NCBI GenBank assembly: GCA_028284395.1
Contig: JANQRV010000145.1
Coordinates: 1-51,139 of the forward strand
Reading direction: 5' to 3'
From: Saprospiraceae bacterium
GTDB taxonomy: Bacteria > Bacteroidota > Bacteroidia > Chitinophagales > Saprospiraceae
Length of the DNA: 51,139 nucleotides
The position numbers and the translations under genes were made by a program. How positions within the stretch are numbered: the stretch's first letter is position 1; each line of letters opens with the position of its first letter. Below the pieces are notes generated by a model, which saw only the letters and a program-made list of their open reading frames with translations, was not told the origin of the DNA and ran no database searches. Of this stretch, positions 34,169 to 43,583 are shown in pieces.

Positions 34169-35506
34169 CTAAAACCTAGACAAAAGAGCCTTTTCCTTAA
34201 CGTGAATAGCCTCAAATCCAAAGCCTTGGAGGACCACATTCTTTTTTTGCACGATCTCTTCCAGACAGAGGTTGCCAACACTGCCCTCGTGCGTATAATC
34301 CAGTTTTTCCGGTACTGTGAAACTGCCGTTATTGATGGAGTGAGCAACCTCGAGGTATGCATCGCGAAATGGAATACCTTCCTTTACTTTTGCATTAACT
34401 GCTTCTACACTAAAGACGTATTGGTAGGTGGGGTCTTTCAAAACATCCTTCTCAAACTCGATTTTTGGTAGGGCAAATGTAGTGATGCCAAGGCATTGTT
34501 TGATCGTTTCCAGGGCGGGAAAGACAATCTCTTTCAGTAATTGAAAGTCGCGGTGATAACCGGAAGGCAGATTGTTGGTGGCCGACGTGATTTGTTGCGG
34601 CAGTGTCATCAACTGATTGCATCGGCCACGGATCAATTCAAATACATCCGGATTTTTTTTGTGTGGCATGATACTGGAGCCGGTAGTAATTTCCTCGGGT
34701 AATTTAAGGAATGCATAATTCTGATTGGAGAACAGGCAAATGTCCATTGCCATTTTACCCAAAGTATGGGCGATTCCGGCTAATCCGAAAGCCAGGTATA
34801 ACTCCGTTTTGCCACGACCCAATTGAGCGTGTATACTATTGTAGTTCAGGTCTCGGAACCCGAGCAACTCAGTTGTTATTTTTCGATTTAAGGGAAATGA
34901 GGATCCGTAGCCAGCGGCCGACCCCAACGGATTTTGATTGTTGATTTGGTAAACGCTTTGTAAAAGTAGGAGATCGTCGGTAAAACTTTCGGCATAAGCG
35001 CTAAGCCACAAACCTACTGAAGATACCATGCCAACCTGCAAGTGGGTATAGCCTGGAATTAAGTAATCCTTGTATTTTTCAGAGAGTTGGATCAAGGCGT
35101 TGAAAGTATCCTGTACTTCCATTGATATTTTCTGGATTTCCGACCGAAAAAATAGCCGCAGGTCAACAAGTACCTGGTCGTTCCTCGAACGGCCAGTATG
35201 AATTTTTTTACCGATGTCTCCCAATTTTCTGGTCAATAGTAGTTCTACTTGGGAGTGCACATCTTCGATGCCTGGTTCGATCGTAAAATCACCTTTTGCC
35301 GCGTCCTGATATAGATCGAGTAGAGCGGTTCTCAATTCCTCAAATTCCTCGACTTTTAATAATCCGACTTCTTTTAGCATCGCGATGTGCGCCAATGATC
35401 CCAATACATCGAATGGAGCCAACCATAGATCCAATTCTCGGTCCCGTCCGACCGTAAATGCTTCAATGCTATCTAATAGGGAGGGATTGGTTTGCCACAA
35501 TTTCAT
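34169..35506 (-). CDS. argH: Argininosuccinate lyase
   Basis: The 445-residue enzyme splits argininosuccinate into arginine and fumarate, the last step of arginine synthesis. The fumarase/aspartase superfamily signature GSSIMPHKKNPD is present (about 275-286), as are IHTGRSRNDQVLVDLRLF and PGYTHLQVGM with the catalytic His region. It is the last gene of a leftward cluster behind argB and an argE-like gene, 3 bp after the latter's stop. The length is slightly short of the usual 455-470, at the C-terminus. Confidence 0.95.
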   Translation of the reverse strand: MKLWQTNPSLLDSIEAFTVGRDRELDLWLAPFDVLGSLAHIAMLKEVGLLKVEEFEELRTALLDLYQDAAKGDFTIEPGIEDVHSQVELLLTRKLGDIGKKIHTGRSRNDQVLVDLRLFFRSEIQKISMEVQDTFNALIQLSEKYKDYLIPGYTHLQVGMVSSVGLWLSAYAESFTDDLLLLQSVYQINNQNPLGSAAGYGSSFPLNRKITTELLGFRDLNYNSIHAQLGRGKTELYLAFGLAGIAHTLGKMAMDICLFSNQNYAFLKLPEEITTGSSIMPHKKNPDVFELIRGRCNQLMTLPQQITSATNNLPSGYHRDFQLLKEIVFPALETIKQCLGITTFALPKIEFEKDVLKDPTYQYVFSVEAVNAKVKEGIPFRDAYLEVAHSINNGSFTVPEKLDYTHEGSVGNLCLEEIVQKKNVVLQGFGFEAIHVKEKALLSRF

Positions 35507-35509
35507 GGG

Positions 35510-36574
35510 TTATAATTTAAGTTCGTCAAGCAATTGAATGTAAATGTCAATACCCTGTTCGAGCTCTGACAAGTATATAAATTCATCGGCCGTGTGTGAC
35601 CTGGCAGAATCCCCACAGCCTATCTTAATCGTGGGACCACTGATTAGGGCCTGATCCGATAGCGTGGGAGATCCAAAATAAGTTAGTCCCATTTCCAGTC
35701 CCTTCTGAACGATTGAATGCTCAATAGGAATTCTAGAGGAATTCAAACGGAAAGAACGAGCTATCAATTGCGATTGGCAAGACTGCTGTAGATAATTTAG
35801 TGCCTCTTTGTTACTGTATAATTCGTTGGTTCGAACGTCAATCACAAATTTACATTTATCGGGTACTACATTGTGTTGTGTACCAGCTTCGATCTGAGTA
35901 ACCGACACCTTTACAGATCCTAGCAGATCGGATGTTTTGGGAAACTCCAGCTTCCGAAGTCGGTCGATGTCCTCTAATGCTAGATAAAGTGCATTGATGC
36001 CTTCGTCACGGGCAGCATGCCCCGCCTTACCAGAGGCAATCGCATCTACCACCATCAGCCCTTTTTCGGCGATGGCCATTTGCATTTCAGTAGGTTCACC
36101 AATAATGGCGAGGTCGAAAGTGGGAAGATCGGGTAGGAGAGCGGCAATGCCGTTGCTACCGGAAACCTCTTCTTCAGCCACTGCAGCAAAGATTAGATTG
36201 AAAGGTGGAGAGACAGTTTCCCGATCGTAAAAAATGAAGGTAGCCAAAAGTGCCATTAGTGAAGCACCGGCATCATTGCTGCCAAGTCCAATAAGTTTTT
36301 CGTCCTCTACAGTAGGCATGAAAGGATCCTTGGTCCACCCGGCAACCGGCCGAACAGTATCGTGATGAGAACACAGTAGCATAGTGGGATGATTGGCTCG
36401 CCATTGCCTGCTCAACAACCAAATGTTGTTGCCCTTTCGACGAGGGGAAAATCCGATATTGAAGAGTTGACCTTCTAAGAAGTCGGCTGTTTTATCTTCT
36501 TCCCGGGAAAATGACTGGATGCTGATCAGCGTCTTTAGCCATTCCAGGGCTTGCGTTTTCAATTCCGCTCGCAT
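35510..36574 (-). CDS. argE: M20 metallo-deacetylase of arginine synthesis (ArgE-like)
   Basis: ATG 36574 lies 4 bp after the argB stop. The 354-residue protein has the M20 metal site LLCSHHDTVRPV, LGSNDAGASL (bridging Asp), the catalytic AEEEVSGSNG, and GCGDSARSHTADEF with the C-terminal His ligand. Position between argB and argH points to removal of the acyl group from acetylornithine, or from acetylcitrulline (or the succinyl analogue) as in several Bacteroidota that carbamoylate before deacylation. The acyl and amino substrate cannot be decided here. DapE (succinyl-diaminopimelate) is the main alternative but fits the context less well. Confidence 0.82.
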   Translation of the reverse strand: MRAELKTQALEWLKTLISIQSFSREEDKTADFLEGQLFNIGFSPRRKGNNIWLLSRQWRANHPTMLLCSHHDTVRPVAGWTKDPFMPTVEDEKLIGLGSNDAGASLMALLATFIFYDRETVSPPFNLIFAAVAEEEVSGSNGIAALLPDLPTFDLAIIGEPTEMQMAIAEKGLMVVDAIASGKAGHAARDEGINALYLALEDIDRLRKLEFPKTSDLLGSVKVSVTQIEAGTQHNVVPDKCKFVIDVRTNELYSNKEALNYLQQSCQSQLIARSFRLNSSRIPIEHSIVQKGLEMGLTYFGSPTLSDQALISGPTIKIGCGDSARSHTADEFIYLSELEQGIDIYIQLLDELKL

Positions 36575-36578
36575 ATTA

Positions 36579-37364
36579 TTAGACAGTAATTTTTGTGCAG
36601 GTACGATCGAACAGCGTGTCGATATTGCCAATTGCTACCTCAACGACTCCCTCCCGCAAGGCCGCAAAGGCATTGTCGAGTTTGGGGATCATCCCTCCTG
36701 AGATGATTTTTTGGTCTTTATAGTACCGATATTGACTTGCATTTAGATGCGGGATAATAGAACTAGGATCGTTAGGGTCGGTATAAACACCCTTTAATTC
36801 CATACAATACCAGAGCTTCACCCGAAACCCGGGCGCCATGGCAGAAGCTGCTTCGAAAGCGATGGTGTCGGCGTTCGTGTTTAGCAGTTGGCCATTGCGA
36901 TCGTGTGTGATTGCGCATAAAACCGGCACGAGGCCTAGATCCAACAATTCGGTAAGGAGCGTTTCATCTACTACAAGTACATCACCGGCATATCCGTAGT
37001 CGATGGTACGTACGCGCCTTTTTTCGGCGAGAACGACATTACCATCAGCACCCGAAAGCCCAATGGCATTGCAATTTCGCTTTTGTAGATTTCCGACGAC
37101 CGTTTTATTGATCCAGCCAGCATAGAGCATCGTTACGACTTTAAGGGTAGCTTCGTCGGTTATCCTTCGTCCATCGATCATCCGGACGGGAATTCCCATT
37201 TGTTGACACATGGCGGTAGTTTGACTTCCGCCTCCGTGAATGAGGATCTTTGGGCCTCTCACTTCTGCAAAACGGTCTAGGATTGTAGCAAAAAAGGCGT
37301 TGTCATCGATGGTTTTTCCACCGATTTTTAAGAGGAGTAATGATTGATTATTTTCCACGCCCAT
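36579..37364 (-). CDS. argB: Acetylglutamate (or succinylglutamate) kinase
   Basis: The start is ATG 37364, giving MGVENNQSLLLLKIGGKTI; the longer frame to 37418 would read through a hairpin. The 261-residue amino-acid kinase has LLKIGGK and ILIHGGGSQTTAMC, the substrate-binding MIDGRRITDEATLKVVTML and GLSGADGNVV, and a late AFAALREGV. It phosphorylates N-acylglutamate, the second step of arginine synthesis. No N-terminal extension typical of arginine-inhibited hexameric forms is present. It is the first gene of the argB-argE-argH unit. Confidence 0.92.
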   Translation of the reverse strand: MGVENNQSLLLLKIGGKTIDDNAFFATILDRFAEVRGPKILIHGGGSQTTAMCQQMGIPVRMIDGRRITDEATLKVVTMLYAGWINKTVVGNLQKRNCNAIGLSGADGNVVLAEKRRVRTIDYGYAGDVLVVDETLLTELLDLGLVPVLCAITHDRNGQLLNTNADTIAFEAASAMAPGFRVKLWYCMELKGVYTDPNDPSSIIPHLNASQYRYYKDQKIISGGMIPKLDNAFAALREGVVEVAIGNIDTLFDRTCTKITV

Positions 37365-37386
37365 ATCGATTTGGAAATTGCTAAAA

Positions 37387-37436
37387 TTGAAATAGGCCCT
37401 TGGGGAAGGAAAATCCATCCAAAGGGCCTATTTCAA
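37387..37436 (-). terminator. 15-bp hairpin between the STAS gene and argB
   Basis: TTGAAATAGGCCCTT (37387-37401) and AAGGGCCTATTTCAA (37422-37436) are perfect inverted arms around a 20-nt loop, 18 nt after the STAS stop and 22 nt before the argB start. On the minus strand a short T-run follows the stem (TTTT). It can end the STAS transcript, and because it is so close to argB it may also be an attenuator or leader structure. Confidence 0.65.
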
Positions 37437-37454
37437 GAGAGGATGCTGTTTGTC

Positions 37455-37838
37455 TTATTCGTTATCGGGATCCTTTTGGAGTTCCCGCTCAATGATTTCC
37501 ATGAAGATGTAATCGATCGATTCTTCTATAGTCGGAATAATCGTCAAGACAGTATCCAAACGAGAAATTTCGATTAGTTTCTTAACACTGGGGTGTTCAA
37601 TACCGGTCAGAATGAAACTTCCAAGACTTTTCCAAAGACGATCAGCTGTCAGAATGGCACTTAATCCCGAAGAATCAACAAATTTGACAGCTCCAAGGTC
37701 AAAAATGAGATTTTCGATGCCCTCGTTAGCCAAAATGACGAATTCCGACTTAAGGCTTGGTGCTACAACCGAGTTCAGGTTTTCCTCCTCTAAGCTAAAG
37801 ACCGCGTACTTTTCCTTCTTATCGATAGAGTATTTCAT
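37455..37838 (-). CDS. STAS-domain anti-sigma factor antagonist
   Basis: The 127-residue protein has LIFDLGAVKFVDSSGLSAILTA, the STAS phosphorylation loop with serines at about 55-56, and FILTGIEHPSVKKLIEISRLD. It is of the SpoIIAA/RsbV type and would bind a serine kinase or anti-sigma partner; none is adjacent. The start is ATG 37838, with a complete promoter 36 nt upstream. The acidic C-terminal tail extends about 15 residues past the usual domain end. Confidence 0.88.
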   Translation of the reverse strand: MKYSIDKKEKYAVFSLEEENLNSVVAPSLKSEFVILANEGIENLIFDLGAVKFVDSSGLSAILTADRLWKSLGSFILTGIEHPSVKKLIEISRLDTVLTIIPTIEESIDYIFMEIIERELQKDPDNE

Positions 37839-37873
37839 AAACGATGACTACTTTTCCAATATTAAAATGTTCA

Positions 37874-37906
37874 CAAAAATATCAATTTATGTGGTATGAG
37901 TACCAA
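37874..37906 (-). promoter_or_regulatory. Promoter TTG-N22-TATTTTTG for the STAS gene
   Basis: On the minus strand TTG (37906-37904) and TATTTTTG (37881-37874) match the consensus with a 22-nt spacer. Confidence 0.55.
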
Positions 37907-38354
37907 CTTTCCGATCAAAAATTCAACAATCATAAGAAATTTTTCCCCGCCACAAATTGAAAGCCATCTGAGTTTTGCCAATTTGGCCGATTTGCAAACG
38001 GATTTGGCGCTCAAACGTTTTTTGGCACTGTTTTTTACGTCTAATAGGTTCAAGGTTGCCTTTTTCAAAGTGCTCCATAAAAGTTTGAAGCACAATTTTG
38101 AAACTTAGTATGGCTGTCTTTTGTATGTATAGTTAAGGTTTTTGGAAAATCGCGATTTCCCGATATTTTTACCTTAATTAGTAGCTTAACTCCGCCCGAC
38201 GCATAAATTTTTATCAGGCACAAGTTGATGAATAGTTAAATATTTGCTAATATTATCTATTCCGTAAACTTAAGGGTACTTTTTGAATTTTATTTTGTCT
38301 ATATTCTGCGGAGATCAGCACGTTAAGAAGACAAATTAACAGTTTACAGCATAG

Positions 38355-38452
38355 AGTCAGTAAAGTTGAATATCAAATTATTGTGAGCAATTCTTTCTAA
38401 GTTCTTCAGAGAGCATTTGAGCAATATCGCAGGTCACTTGACTTTACTGACT
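38355..38452. repeat. Long-range inverted repeat in the clpC upstream region
   Basis: AGTCAGTAAAGT (38355-38366) and ACTTTACTGACT (38441-38452) are exact 12-base arms 74 nt apart; the right arm ends 60 nt before the clpC start. Between them GAGCAAT occurs twice. It could fold in the clpC leader or be a paired protein-binding site. Confidence 0.5.
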
Positions 38453-38512
38453 TTATTAGGTTTACATAAGAATTTAAGAACAAAAGATTGGCAGCCTTCT
38501 AAAGCATAAATC

Positions 38513-41077
38513 ATGAATAATAGAAAATTGTCACCCAAGATTAAGATCGTTATTGCTAAGAGCAGAGAGGAGGCCATTAGGTTTGGGCATAATTTCATTG
38601 GTACTGAGCATCTTCTACTGGGAATTATTGCGGAACGGAAGGGGATTACGATGAAGGTATTGGATTCTCTGGATGTCAATATCGACGCTCTAAAGAAAAC
38701 TGTTGAAGATGTTGTAGGGGATTCTACTGCTGGAATCACAGAGATTAATTTGAATAACATCCCACTGGATCGACAGGCAGAAAAGGTGTTGAAAGTCACT
38801 TACCTCGAAGCAAAGTCACTGAAGAGTCAGGAAGTTTCACCCGAGCATCTTATGTTATCCCTGTTGCGCAACAAGGAATGTGCCGCGTCCAAAATACTCT
38901 TTGACTTTGACGTTGATTACGAAATATTCAGAGCAGAACTGGAATACGTGCGTCAAGAGCTAGATTTAAGCGCCCCGGGCGAGATCTTTTCCGAGGCTGC
39001 ACCCGACCATGAAGACTTTGAAGATGAGGAAGAAGGAAGTGGACAACAAGGCCGTTTTCAACAACAAAGAAAGAATCCACAAAAATCTCGAACGCCAGTT
39101 TTAGATAATTTCGGACGAGATATAACCCGCCTTGCAGAGGAAGGGAAGTTGGATCCGATCATCGGCCGGGAGAATGAGATCGAACGCGTTTCACAAATTC
39201 TTAGCCGCCGCAAAAAGAACAACCCGATTTTGATCGGAGAACCAGGAGTCGGAAAGACTGCCATTGTCGAAGGTTTGGCACTGCGTATCATTCAGCGCAA
39301 AGTTTCCAGGACCCTATTCAATAAAAGAATTGTCATGTTGGACCTGGCTGCCCTGGTGGCTGGTACCAAATATCGTGGACAGTTTGAAGAACGAATGAAG
39401 GCAATCATGAGTGAATTGGAAAAGTCTCGCGACGTCATCCTCTTCATTGATGAGATCCACACCATCGTCGGTGCTGGCGGAGCGACCGGATCCCTGGATG
39501 CCTCCAATATTTTCAAACCCGCCCTGGCGAGGGGTGAATTGCAGTGTATTGGAGCATCTACCCTGGATGAATACCGTCAACACATCGAGAAGGATGGTGC
39601 CCTGGATCGACGCTTCCAGAAGGTGATGGTAAATCCGCCGAGTGTGGAAGAAGCCATAAATATTCTACAGAATATCAAACCCAAATACGAGGAATTTCAC
39701 AATGTTACATATTCTGACGATGCCATCTTCGCCTGTGTGCGGTTGAGTGATCGTTACATCAGTGATCGTTTCCTTCCGGATAAGGCCATTGACGTGCTGG
39801 ACGAAGTTGGTGCACGGGTTCACTTGAAGAATATCCACGTTCCGGAACATATTGAAGAACTGGAGAAGAAGATTGAAGAGGTGAAGGAACTGAAGAATCA
39901 GGCAGTAAAGAATCAGCAGTACGAAAAGGCCGCAGATCTTCGTGACCGCGAGTCTAAGTTGGTCCGTCAATTGGAATTTGCCAAAGTGCAATGGGAGGAA
40001 GAAGCAAAGACGAAGCGCTATCCCGTGGAAGAAGATGACATTGCAGAAGTGGTTTCCATGATGACCAGTATTCCCGTCAACAGAGTTGCGCAAAGTGAAA
40101 GTAAGAAGTTGGTAGGAATGGAGAAGGATCTGCAAGAAGTCATCATCGGTCAGGATGAAGCTATTACCAAGATTACGAAGGCCATTCAACGGAATCGTGT
40201 GGGATTGAAGGATCCCAAAAAGCCGATTGGAACTTTCATTTTCTTGGGACCTACCGGTGTCGGTAAGACAGAATTAGCCAAAGCTCTGGCTCGCTATATA
40301 TTCGATTCGGAAGATGCGCTCATCCGGATTGATATGAGTGAATACATGGAGAAATTTTCGGTCAGCAGATTGATCGGAGCGCCTCCGGGCTACGTAGGGT
40401 ACGAAGAAGGTGGCCAGTTGACCGAAAGAGTCAGGAGAAAACCCTACTCGGTTATTCTATTGGATGAAATCGAGAAGGCGCATCCCGATGTTTACAATAT
40501 CCTATTACAAGTTCTGGATGATGGTCAATTGACGGATGGTTTAGGCCGTAAAGTCGACTTTAAGAATACATTGGTCATTATGACCTCTAATATTGGTGTT
40601 CGCCAGTTGAAAGACTTTGGACAAGGAGTAGGTTTTGAAACGCGAGCTCGCAGAGAAGCTGCTGAAGATCATACAAAGAGTGTGATTCAAAACGCTTTAA
40701 AACGAACCTTTTCTCCGGAGTTCCTCAACCGTATTGATGATGTTGTGATCTTTAATAGCCTTGACAAAGAGCACATCTTTAAAATCATTGACATTGCTTT
40801 GAAAGAGTTGTATGGCCGCCTCGAAGAAATGGGCTTCTCCCTCTCTCTAACCGACGAGGCCAAGCAATTTGTTGCGGAGAAAGGTTTTGATCCACAATTC
40901 GGAGCTAGACCACTACACCGCGCTATTCAAAAATATCTGGAGGATCCATTGGCGGAGTTCATTCTTAATGAGTCTCCGGAAGAAGGAAGCAAACTTCAGG
41001 CCGAACTGAAGGAAGATGGAGATGGGTTGAAAATCACTCGATCTAAAAACGGGGTGAATTCCGATATTCAGGAATAA
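38513..41077 (+). CDS. clpC: ClpC-type AAA+ unfoldase
   Basis: The 854-residue chaperone unfolds proteins for the ClpP protease. Two Clp_N repeats fill residues 1-145 ([20 protein letters not shown]). The first AAA module has Walker A GEPGVGKT (about 242) and [18 protein letters not shown]-type coiled segment (about 450-490, [14 protein letters not shown]) marks the ClpC class rather than ClpB. The second module has GPTGVGKTE (about 579), [13 protein letters not shown] and [19 protein letters not shown]. No ClpP-loop motif could be pinned by eye. No mcsAB or ctsR genes adjoin it, as expected outside Firmicutes. Confidence 0.95.
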   Translation: MNNRKLSPKIKIVIAKSREEAIRFGHNFIGTEHLLLGIIAERKGITMKVLDSLDVNIDALKKTVEDVVGDSTAGITEINLNNIPLDRQAEKVLKVTYLEAKSLKSQEVSPEHLMLSLLRNKECAASKILFDFDVDYEIFRAELEYVRQELDLSAPGEIFSEAAPDHEDFEDEEEGSGQQGRFQQQRKNPQKSRTPVLDNFGRDITRLAEEGKLDPIIGRENEIERVSQILSRRKKNNPILIGEPGVGKTAIVEGLALRIIQRKVSRTLFNKRIVMLDLAALVAGTKYRGQFEERMKAIMSELEKSRDVILFIDEIHTIVGAGGATGSLDASNIFKPALARGELQCIGASTLDEYRQHIEKDGALDRRFQKVMVNPPSVEEAINILQNIKPKYEEFHNVTYSDDAIFACVRLSDRYISDRFLPDKAIDVLDEVGARVHLKNIHVPEHIEELEKKIEEVKELKNQAVKNQQYEKAADLRDRESKLVRQLEFAKVQWEEEAKTKRYPVEEDDIAEVVSMMTSIPVNRVAQSESKKLVGMEKDLQEVIIGQDEAITKITKAIQRNRVGLKDPKKPIGTFIFLGPTGVGKTELAKALARYIFDSEDALIRIDMSEYMEKFSVSRLIGAPPGYVGYEEGGQLTERVRRKPYSVILLDEIEKAHPDVYNILLQVLDDGQLTDGLGRKVDFKNTLVIMTSNIGVRQLKDFGQGVGFETRARREAAEDHTKSVIQNALKRTFSPEFLNRIDDVVIFNSLDKEHIFKIIDIALKELYGRLEEMGFSLSLTDEAKQFVAEKGFDPQFGARPLHRAIQKYLEDPLAEFILNESPEEGSKLQAELKEDGDGLKITRSKNGVNSDIQE

Positions 41078-41094
41078 TAAGCGTTCCAAGCATT

Positions 41095-41131
41095 AAAAGG
41101 TATATTGGCATCGGCCAGTATACCTTTTTTT
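41095..41131 (+). terminator. Strong intrinsic terminator of clpC
   Basis: AAAAGGTATATTGGC (41095-41109) pairs with GCCAGTATACCTTTT (41114-41128) as a 15-bp stem with one G-U pair and a 4-nt loop, continuing into a seven-T run. Confidence 0.85.
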
Positions 41132-41268
41132 GCTCTGGTTGACAGGAGTTTTAGGAAAGGAAATTTTTTAAACTCCGGAAACTCTTTTTCAGAATTTTTT
41201 GATATATATATAGCTATTTCGTATTTTTTGATAGCGAAAAAAATATTACTTAACAAAATTATTTTCAT
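41132..41268 (+). promoter_or_regulatory. infC leader region
   Basis: The 137-nt leader after the clpC terminator is very AT-rich. It holds an inverted repeat GGAGTTT (41145-41151) / AAACTCC (41170-41176) and a repeated TTTTTTGATA element (near 41196 and 41225). In many bacteria this position carries control of IF-3, L35 and L20 by L20 or by start-codon discrimination; which applies here is not shown. Confidence 0.35.
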
Positions 41269-41850
41269 TTGGCAAGAAGAATTAGAAGGCCTAAACCGGT
41301 CGAAAAACCACAATTTAGAGTAAACGACCATATTAGAATCCCCGAAGTTAGACTGGTAGGGGACAATCTAGAACAGTTGAGTGAAATTTTAGGACGAAAA
41401 GTAGAATCAGATATTTATCCCACCAGAATGGTCAGAGACTGGGCAAGTAAAATGGAATTGGATCTGGTTGAAATCTCTCCAAAGGCCAAACCTCCTGTTG
41501 TAAGAATTATTGATTTTCAGAAATTCCTTTACGATCGTAAGAAAAAGCAAAAAGAGATTAAAGCTAGAACGGCTAAGACTGTTGTGAAGGAGATTCGCTT
41601 TGGACCCAATACCGATGACCACGATTTTGAATTCAAATTGCGGCACGCTAAGAGATTCTTGGAGGAAGGGGCCAAGGTGAAGGCATATGTGCATTTCAAA
41701 GGACGAACCATCGTATTTAAAGACCGTGGAGAGCTACTATTGCTTCGTTTTCTAAAAGAGTTGGAGGAATTGGGGTCTGCAGAAGCGCTTCCCAGGATGG
41801 AGGGGCGCAGAATGACCGTCATTGTGACTCCAAAGAAGAAAAGGAAATAA
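41269..41850 (+). CDS. infC: Translation initiation factor IF-3
   Basis: The 193-residue factor prevents premature 50S joining and checks the initiator codon. It begins with TTG 41269 ([22 protein letters not shown]); no in-frame ATG precedes it. The N-domain (about 15-85) includes [19 protein letters not shown], and the C-domain has [33 protein letters not shown] non-ATG start is usual for infC (AUU in E. coli) and allows autoregulation. The gene is followed by rpmI and rplT, the standard order. Confidence 0.95.
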   Translation: MARRIRRPKPVEKPQFRVNDHIRIPEVRLVGDNLEQLSEILGRKVESDIYPTRMVRDWASKMELDLVEISPKAKPPVVRIIDFQKFLYDRKKKQKEIKARTAKTVVKEIRFGPNTDDHDFEFKLRHAKRFLEEGAKVKAYVHFKGRTIVFKDRGELLLLRFLKELEELGSAEALPRMEGRRMTVIVTPKKKRK

Positions 41851-41867
41851 AGTTTGGTGAGCTTTTG

Positions 41868-41899
41868 TTTGAATACTACCATTTAAATCTATACATTTG
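41868..41899 (+). promoter_or_regulatory. Promoter TTTG-N20-TACATTTG for rpmI-rplT
   Basis: TTTG (41868-41871) and TACATTTG (41892-41899) match the consensus with a 20-nt spacer in the infC-rpmI gap, so the two ribosomal protein genes can be transcribed apart from infC. Confidence 0.6.
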
Positions 41900-41927
41900 C
41901 GTTCCTTTTTAATATAAATGGAATGCG

Positions 41928-42122
41928 ATGCCAAAGATGAAGACTCATTCCAGTGCAAAGAAACGCTTCAAACGCACTGGTTCTGGGAAGATAAAACGCT
42001 TTCAGGCCTTTACTTCCCACATGATGAGAAATAAGAGCAAAAAAGCAAAAAAACGTTTAAATGGATCTGCTTTAATCAGTAAGGCAGATGAAAAACGCGT
42101 TAAGAGGCTTCTGGGCCTCTAA
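41928..42122 (+). CDS. rpmI: 50S ribosomal protein L35
   Basis: 64 residues, starting [25 protein letters not shown], with the basic [18 protein letters not shown] middle and VKRLLGL end that define L35. It lies between infC and rplT. Confidence 0.97.
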   Translation: MPKMKTHSSAKKRFKRTGSGKIKRFQAFTSHMMRNKSKKAKKRLNGSALISKADEKRVKRLLGL

Positions 42123-42144
42123 AATCCATTATTTTTTTAACGAG

Positions 42145-42188
42145 AGTATAGGTCTAAAGTGTAGCTTCATCATTGCTACCTCTATACT
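42145..42188 (+). promoter_or_regulatory. Structured rpmI-rplT intergenic hairpin
   Basis: AGTATAG (42145-42151) pairs with CTATACT (42182-42188), and inside it GTAGC (42161-42165) pairs with GCTAC (42175-42179). The element ends 17 nt before the rplT start. L20 controls its own operon by binding mRNA mimics in other bacteria, so a translational control site is possible but not shown. Confidence 0.45.
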
Positions 42189-42205
42189 GCACTAAATTCT
42201 TAATC

Positions 42206-42553
42206 ATGCCTCGTTCAGTAAATTCAGTAGCCTCCAGAAGAAGGAGGAAAAAAATATTGAAAGCAGCGCGCGGTTATTTTGGAGCCAGAAGTAAGGTTTA
42301 TACCGTTGCAAAAAATGCTGTGGAAAAAGGTCTTACTTATGCTTACCGCGATCGCAAAAGTAAGAAAAGAGCTTTTCGCCGCCTTTGGATTGCCCGTATT
42401 AATGCAGGCGCCCGCCAGCATGGCATTTCATATTCACATTTGATTCATCAGCTTTCCCAAAAAGAGATCACTTTGAACAGGAAAGTCTTAGCTGACTTGG
42501 CGATGAATCACCCGGATGCTTTCAAAGCGATAGTGGAAGAAGCTAAGAAGTAA
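42206..42553 (+). CDS. rplT: 50S ribosomal protein L20
   Basis: ATG 42206 gives [19 protein letters not shown], the family start; an upstream frame from 42173 is discarded. The 115-residue protein has [19 protein letters not shown] and [17 protein letters not shown], the 23S-binding core. It ends 3 bases before the end of a convergent regulator gene. Confidence 0.97.
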   Translation: MPRSVNSVASRRRRKKILKAARGYFGARSKVYTVAKNAVEKGLTYAYRDRKSKKRAFRRLWIARINAGARQHGISYSHLIHQLSQKEITLNRKVLADLAMNHPDAFKAIVEEAKK

Positions 42554-42556
42554 TAC

Positions 42557-43423
42557 TCATTTCATCGAAAGGATAAATGGCCCCAGCAGCTCATTCACGT
42601 ATTGAGCTGCCATCTTGGCTGTTTTAAATTCGGTAGCGAAGGCTTTATTGACAATCCCCAATATCTCTTTGTTGTATTTCTGAATCGTGTTTTGGTTTAA
42701 ACCCATTTGGCCGGCAATCTCTTTGTTGTTGAATCCAGGATGTTGCGCATAAATCCTTAACACCTCTAAGTGCGAATCTTTGAAACTAATCAGGTTGTTG
42801 ATGATGTCCTTGGGTAGATTTTGTATCAGCTTGGTTAGGATGTCTGATCTCAGATCCGGACTCTTTCCAAATTGTATCAATGGTGTATGGATACTTCCTG
42901 AATTGTAAGGACCAATAATGGTGTACTTGTTCAAATGGGAGACGAGGTGGTTATCGGCATCCATTTCAAATGGAATGGAAAGCTGCTTGACCCACCAGTA
43001 ACGCCCATCCCTTCTCAAAATTGGAAATTGAATGGTATACTGATGGCTAAGGGAATGAATTCTATTGCGAATGCTTTTGTCCTCTAGTAATTCATAAGAA
43101 GCATGTCCAAATGCAAGGTAAAACGGGGTAAAACTTTCGTGGATGATCTTTACGGTATCCCATAGGCTTAGTGAAAACTCCTTTCCATTTGTTTTTTCAG
43201 TTTTGATGTGGCGATCAGCATTCCATTGCCAGGTTATTTTGATTTGCCGCACATCAATCAAAAGATAGAAGGAGTCATTGAAAGCATGGCTCAGACTTTG
43301 GTCCTGATTTTCAATTTCTTTCAACTTTTTTTGACACTCTTCCGTATTGACTGGTTCTCCGATCGACTGTGCTCTACGCTGTAAATATTCTCTATTTGTT
43401 TGATAAATAAGTTCTATATCCAT
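42557..43423 (-). CDS. LuxR-type transcriptional regulator with PAS-like sensor
   Basis: The 288-residue protein has a helical N-terminus, a PAS-like region (about 50-190, FYLLIDVRQIKITWQWN; RRDGRYWWVKQLSIPFEMD) and a C-terminal LuxR/GerE helix-turn-helix (about 220-265, HLEVLRIYAQHPGFNNKEIAGQMGLNQNTIQ). No phospho-receiver is present, so the PAS region is the likely input. A perfect palindrome lies 17 bp upstream of the start, a plausible autoregulatory site. Its targets are unknown; the ABC exporter gene upstream reads in the same direction. Confidence 0.82.
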   Translation of the reverse strand: MDIELIYQTNREYLQRRAQSIGEPVNTEECQKKLKEIENQDQSLSHAFNDSFYLLIDVRQIKITWQWNADRHIKTEKTNGKEFSLSLWDTVKIIHESFTPFYLAFGHASYELLEDKSIRNRIHSLSHQYTIQFPILRRDGRYWWVKQLSIPFEMDADNHLVSHLNKYTIIGPYNSGSIHTPLIQFGKSPDLRSDILTKLIQNLPKDIINNLISFKDSHLEVLRIYAQHPGFNNKEIAGQMGLNQNTIQKYNKEILGIVNKAFATEFKTAKMAAQYVNELLGPFILSMK

Positions 43424-43439
43424 AATGAAAAATTGGCAG

Positions 43440-43458
43440 GTATACTACCCTAGTATAC
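43440..43458. promoter_or_regulatory. Palindrome GTATACTA-CCC-TAGTATAC, candidate operator
   Basis: Perfect 8-base arms around CCC. It sits 17 bp upstream of the LuxR-type gene start (43423), where a bound dimer would block or recruit polymerase. A single copy of TAGTATAC also occurs at 48342-48349 upstream of gldN. Confidence 0.6.
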
Positions 43459-43583
43459 GAAATCGAACAAAGAATAGCTAGCTTTACCGTGACTTTTATC
43501 CCTGTTGGCTTCAAAAAACCAATATTTACAACTTTACAGGAGATCAATTTAAGTACAATCTTCTACGGTGGGTAGGTTACGGG

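Larger units (their letters stand above)
37839..38512. other. 674-nt gap between the STAS gene and clpC
   Basis: It holds the STAS promoter (37874-37906) and, toward clpC, a long-range inverted repeat. A 70-codon frame at 37896-38108 overlaps the STAS promoter and shows no protein-like features. No tRNA or obvious RNA gene was seen, and no clean -7 box for clpC could be placed. Confidence 0.55.

Noticed and set aside
37896..38108. 70-codon plus-strand frame starting with ATG
   Set aside because: It overlaps the STAS promoter on the other strand, has no recognisable motif, and a minus-strand frame of similar length covers the same bases.
39665..40189. 174-codon minus-strand frame inside clpC
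   Set aside because: Wholly antisense to conserved ClpC sequence with no independent start signal.
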